Source of the DNA: Chloroflexota bacterium
GTDB lineage: Bacteria; Chloroflexota; UBA6077
NCBI GenBank assembly: GCA_021845945.1
Contig: JAJZRD010000171.1
Span: forward strand, 1 to 8,389
Length of the DNA: 8,389 nucleotides
Reading direction: 5' to 3'
Made by a program: the position numbers and the translations under genes. The notes under the pieces are model-generated. The model ran no database searches. It was not told where the DNA came from and was given only the letters and a program-made list of their open reading frames with translations. Numbering within the stretch: position 1 is the first letter of the stretch; every line of letters begins with the position of its first letter. Of this stretch, positions 6,486 through 8,389 are shown one piece after another.

Positions 6486-6491
6486 ATCATA
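6486..6491 (-). promoter_or_regulatory. Possible -10 element for the small ORF
   Basis: TATGAT (5 of 6 to consensus) lies on the minus strand 16 nt before the TTG start of the small ORF. It would place the transcript start near 6479, just ahead of the ribosome site. No convincing -35 is found at 16-18 nt, so this is a weak call. Confidence 0.25.
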
Positions 6492-6514
6492 TCGAAAAGA
6501 CCATGAATCTACGC

Positions 6515-6543
6515 TTGCCTTCTGACCCGCAGTCGGGTACATT
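6515..6543 (+). promoter_or_regulatory. Candidate promoter of the antiporter gene
   Basis: TTGCCT (6515-6520) and TACATT (6538-6543) are spaced by 17 nt, each 4 of 6 to consensus. The spacer contains the inverted repeat ACCCG (6525-6529) and CGGGT (6534-6538), which could be an operator. Transcription near 6550 would give a leader of about 170 nt containing the stem-loop at 6615-6657. Confidence 0.4.
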
Positions 6544-6614
6544 ACTTGTACATAGTCATGTGGGCGATGGAGCTCGCCCAGGCCGGGTTTGACCGCCGCA
6601 AGTGCGTTCGCGCT

Positions 6615-6657
6615 GATGGCTCCTACCTCTGCACTGAGCAGAGAGGTGGGAGCTATT
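6615..6657 (+). promoter_or_regulatory. Long stem-loop in the antiporter leader
   Basis: GCTCCTACCTCTGC (6619-6632) pairs with GCAGAG (6638-6643) and GTGGGAGC (6646-6653) around the loop ACTGA. There is one G-U pair and a 2-nt AG bulge. Further pairs, some G-U, extend the base to about 6615-6657. It ends about 63 nt before the start codon. A second, imperfect hairpin, GGACTCC with GGAATCC (6675-6693), follows. No T-run follows, so it is not a classical terminator; a cis-regulatory RNA or protein-binding site is possible. I could not match it to a known riboswitch class. Confidence 0.45.
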
Positions 6658-6720
6658 CTTGTGCCCTCCTCTTGGGACTCCAGTGCGGAATCCAAATATG
6701 GATTTTGGTGGAGTGACAAG

Positions 6721-7947
6721 ATGGACAACCTCTGGCTTATCGCGGCATCCTGGATGGCCCTCGCCCTAGTCGCCAGCCTCATCTCCATCCGGATCGGGCT
6801 CTCGGTAGCCCTGGTGGAGATCGGCGTCGGGGTTATCGGAGGCAACTTCCTCGGTCTGCACACCGCCCCCTGGATCGACTTCCTGGCCTCCTTCGGCAGC
6901 GTCCTGCTCACCTTCCTGGCGGGTGCCGAGATCGACCCCGACTCCTTCAAGAGACACCTCAAGCCCAGCCTCGCCATCGGCACCGCGGGGTTCGTCTTCC
7001 CCTTCCTGGGGGCCATGGCCTTCGCCTACTATGTGGCCGGCTGGGAACTCCACGCCGCCCAGATCGCCGGCATCGCCCTGTCCACCACCTCGGTGGCCGT
7101 GGTCTATGCCGTCATGGTGGAGACGGGGCTCAACGAGACCGACCTGGGCAAGCTGATCCTGGCCGCCTGCTTCGTCAACGACCTGGGCACGGTGCTGGCC
7201 CTCGGGGTTCTCTTTGCCAACTTCAACCAGTGGATGCTGCTCTTCGTGGCCGTGAGCGCCCTGGTGCTCTGGCAGCTACCCCGCATGACCCGCTGGGTGC
7301 TCGCCACCTGGGGCGGCAAGGTCAGCGAGCCCGAGGTGAAGTTCCTCTTCCTGGTGCTCTTCGCCCTTGGGGGTCTCGCCAACCTGGCCAACAGCGAGGC
7401 GGTACTGCCGGCCTACCTGGTCGGGCTGGTGGTGGCCGGCGTCTTCGTCCAGAACAGGCTGCTGATGACCCGTATGAGGACCATCGCCTTCAGCGTGCTC
7501 ACCCCCTTCTACTTCCTGAAGGCCGGTATGCTGGTGTCGCTGCCGGCGGTGATCGCGGCGGCCGGTCTCATCGTCGCCCTGCTGGCTGTGAAGATGGGCA
7601 CCAAGCTGGTGGGCGTGTGGCCCCTGACGCGAGTCTTCAGGATGGGTCTTCGGGAGGGCAACTACACCACGATGCTGATGTCCACGGGCCTGACCTTCGG
7701 CACCATCTCGTCTCTCTTCGGTCTGACCCACAACATCATCAACCAGGGCCAGTACAGCGTCCTGGTCACGGTGGTCATCGGCAGCGCCGTGGTGCCGACC
7801 CTGATCGCCCAGACCTTCTTCATGCCGCAACTGGAAACGCGGGTTGCCGAAGAGGTGCACGAGGAGGCAGGAGAGCTGGATGGACCGGAGATGTTGCCCG
7901 TTCCCGTGAGGGTCTATTCGAGGGGGCAGGCGGCTGCCGAAGATTAG
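6721..7947 (+). CDS. CPA-type cation:proton antiporter (Na+/H+ exchanger family)
   Basis: The product is a 408-residue membrane protein with about 12-13 hydrophobic segments that exchanges Na+ or K+ for H+ across the inner membrane (Na_H_Exchanger domain). The first helix begins directly at the N-terminus (NLWLIAASWMALALVASLI). ALSTTSVAVVYAVMVETGL (119-137) fits the broken helix 4 of CPA2 exchangers, and ILAACFVNDLGTVLALGVLFA (146-166) fits helix 5, with Asn153-Asp154 at the ion site. FSVLTPFYFLKAGM (257-270) and VKMGTKL with Lys291/Lys295 fit the later core helices. There is no TrkA-N or UspA domain; only a short acidic cytosolic tail follows (from about residue 371). I start at ATG 6721, with GGTGGAG 7 nt upstream; an open frame from 6589 runs through the leader stem-loop and lacks coding character. 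The ion preferred cannot be read from sequence. Confidence 0.92.
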   Translation: MDNLWLIAASWMALALVASLISIRIGLSVALVEIGVGVIGGNFLGLHTAPWIDFLASFGSVLLTFLAGAEIDPDSFKRHLKPSLAIGTAGFVFPFLGAMAFAYYVAGWELHAAQIAGIALSTTSVAVVYAVMVETGLNETDLGKLILAACFVNDLGTVLALGVLFANFNQWMLLFVAVSALVLWQLPRMTRWVLATWGGKVSEPEVKFLFLVLFALGGLANLANSEAVLPAYLVGLVVAGVFVQNRLLMTRMRTIAFSVLTPFYFLKAGMLVSLPAVIAAAGLIVALLAVKMGTKLVGVWPLTRVFRMGLREGNYTTMLMSTGLTFGTISSLFGLTHNIINQGQYSVLVTVVIGSAVVPTLIAQTFFMPQLETRVAEEVHEEAGELDGPEMLPVPVRVYSRGQAAAED

Positions 7948-8052
7948 GTGAGACCAGCAAGCGCCTCGGCGAAATCCCCTGGAGTCCTCTCGGCCTCTTT
8001 CCGGCGGGGCATGGTTCATGGGGACGGGTAGTTGGAGTTACAGTTTAATGCA

Positions 8053-8158
8053 ACGTCACCCCCGCTTGCGCGGGGGTCCAGACGTCCCCTCTCCTCGTGA
8101 GGCTGCTCCTTCACGCCAACGGGGGGACCCTGGATGCCCGATCAGGTCGGGCACGACG
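8053..8158. repeat. Composite palindromic repeat: two inverted GTC...TCCAG units
   Basis: The first unit has ACCCCCGC (8058-8065) pairing with GCGGGGGT (8070-8077) around TTGC, flanked by ACGTC before and TCCAGACG after. The second, in reverse orientation, has CTGGA followed by TGCCCGA (8135-8141) pairing with TCGGGCA (8147-8153), then CGACG. Both share the layout GTC-(stem)-TCCAG, so they are an inverted pair about 50 nt apart. This resembles the widespread REP-like palindrome known from many genomes (for example the neisserial dRS3 type, GTC..TCCCGC..GCGGGA..TCCAG/TCTAG). It lies in the intergenic space 105 nt after the antiporter and may also stop its transcription. Confidence 0.7.
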
Positions 8159-8194
8159 GTCTAGGGAGTCTGTCACTCTGTCCGTGAACCATCC

Positions 8195-8219
8195 CACCAC
8201 CACAGCAAGTGTGGTCGTG
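8195..8219. other. Hairpin in a gene-poor stretch
   Basis: CAC-C-ACCACA (8195-8204) pairs with TGTGGT-C-GTG (8210-8219) around GCAAG, nine pairs with one C-C mismatch. No T-run follows on either strand. The surrounding 8159-8382 shows no reading frame I trust, no tRNA and no clear promoter; a perfect 10-bp palindrome TTGCCGGCAA also occurs at about 8273-8282. Confidence 0.3.
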
Positions 8220-8382
8220 ATTCTGCTCATTAGCTTAGAAGGTGTTGGTCTGAACGTGCAGTTGGTTGTCTTGCCGGCAACACGCCCTGCGCCAGATTGA
8301 CGCCCCACGAACCTTAGCGCGCGTGGAGCCCTGGCCAACGGGGAGCGTCCGTCAGCGGTATTGGACGAGGGGAGGAACGCTG

Positions 8383-8389
8383 ATGAGCC
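8383..8389 (+). CDS. Start of a gene running off the right edge
   Basis: ATGAGCC at the window end is preceded by AGGGGAGGA (8368-8376) at a 6-nt spacing, one of the best ribosome sites in the window. Only Met-Ser can be read, so no function can be proposed. It is in the same orientation as the antiporter but about 435 nt downstream and beyond the repeat element, so it is likely a separate transcription unit. Confidence 0.55.

Noticed and set aside
6589..6720. N-terminal extension of the antiporter from TTG 6589
   Set aside because: It runs through the leader stem-loop, has no ribosome site, and the family's first helix begins right after ATG 6721.
6402..7016. 204-codon minus-strand frame over the antiporter leader and 5' end
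   Set aside because: It lies antisense to the antiporter coding region, has no domain, and conflicts with the better-supported small ORF and leader signals.
8097..8300. 67-codon + strand frame with a hydrophobic stretch (SVVVILLISL)
   Set aside because: It starts within the composite repeat, overlaps a hairpin and lacks a ribosome site; the hydrophobic run alone is not enough.
1..8389. CRISPR array, tRNA, rRNA or complete insertion sequence
   Set aside because: No regularly spaced repeats, no T-loop-like GTTCRANTC in a cloverleaf context, and no transposase or terminal inverted repeats were seen by eye on either strand.

Overview
The window is GC-rich bacterial chromosome with tightly packed, mostly housekeeping or transport genes and two kinds of dispersed palindromic repeat. 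The gene set and the repeats (a GTC...CCCGC...GCGGG...TCCAG type palindrome and a CAGGGGACGAGCCCCTG type palindrome) would fit an environmental Chloroflexota-like genome. That assignment is an impression only; no rRNA or marker gene here settles it. No plasmid, phage, CRISPR or complete insertion sequence is visible.

Layout. (1) Positions 2-492, + strand: the 3' part of a DUF2079-type polytopic membrane protein gene. It stops early, and what looks like its normal C-terminal tail lies in another frame just after, so it is probably a decayed gene. A repeat at about 510-572 separates it from the next, convergent gene. (2) Positions 578-3149, - strand: a two-gene unit, an iron-containing alcohol dehydrogenase followed after 37 nt by rarA (mgsA), a replication-fork AAA+ ATPase that starts at TTG behind a very good Shine-Dalgarno site. 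(3) Positions 3150-3387: divergent promoter region with a strong sigma70-like promoter pointing right. (4) Positions 3388-4931, + strand: a YbaK/ProX-family aminoacyl-tRNA deacylase, a hairpin terminator, then an inositol monophosphatase-family enzyme that appears to have its own promoter placed for a leaderless mRNA. (5) Positions 4983-6194, - strand: an MFS transporter, convergent with the phosphatase.

(6) Positions 6195-6720: a busy intergenic region. On the - strand it holds an undescribed 48-codon reading frame with a good ribosome site and a hairpin plus T-run terminator overlapping its stop codon. On the + strand it holds a promoter and a long stem-loop leader for the next gene. (7) Positions 6721-7947, + strand: a CPA-type cation:proton antiporter with an Asn-Asp ion-site motif. 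(8) Positions 7948-8382: non-coding stretch with a composite inverted pair of palindromic repeats and one further hairpin, ending in a clear ribosome site and ATG of a gene that runs off the right edge.

How the genes relate: apart from the adh-rarA pair and possibly ybaK with the phosphatase gene, the genes look functionally independent: DNA-replication repair, alcohol/aldehyde redox, translation quality control, phosphate-ester hydrolysis and membrane transport. I do not see a convincing multi-gene novel system. The most original signals are the small ORF with its own terminator, the structured leader of the antiporter, the broken DUF2079 gene, and the insertion in the phosphatase.
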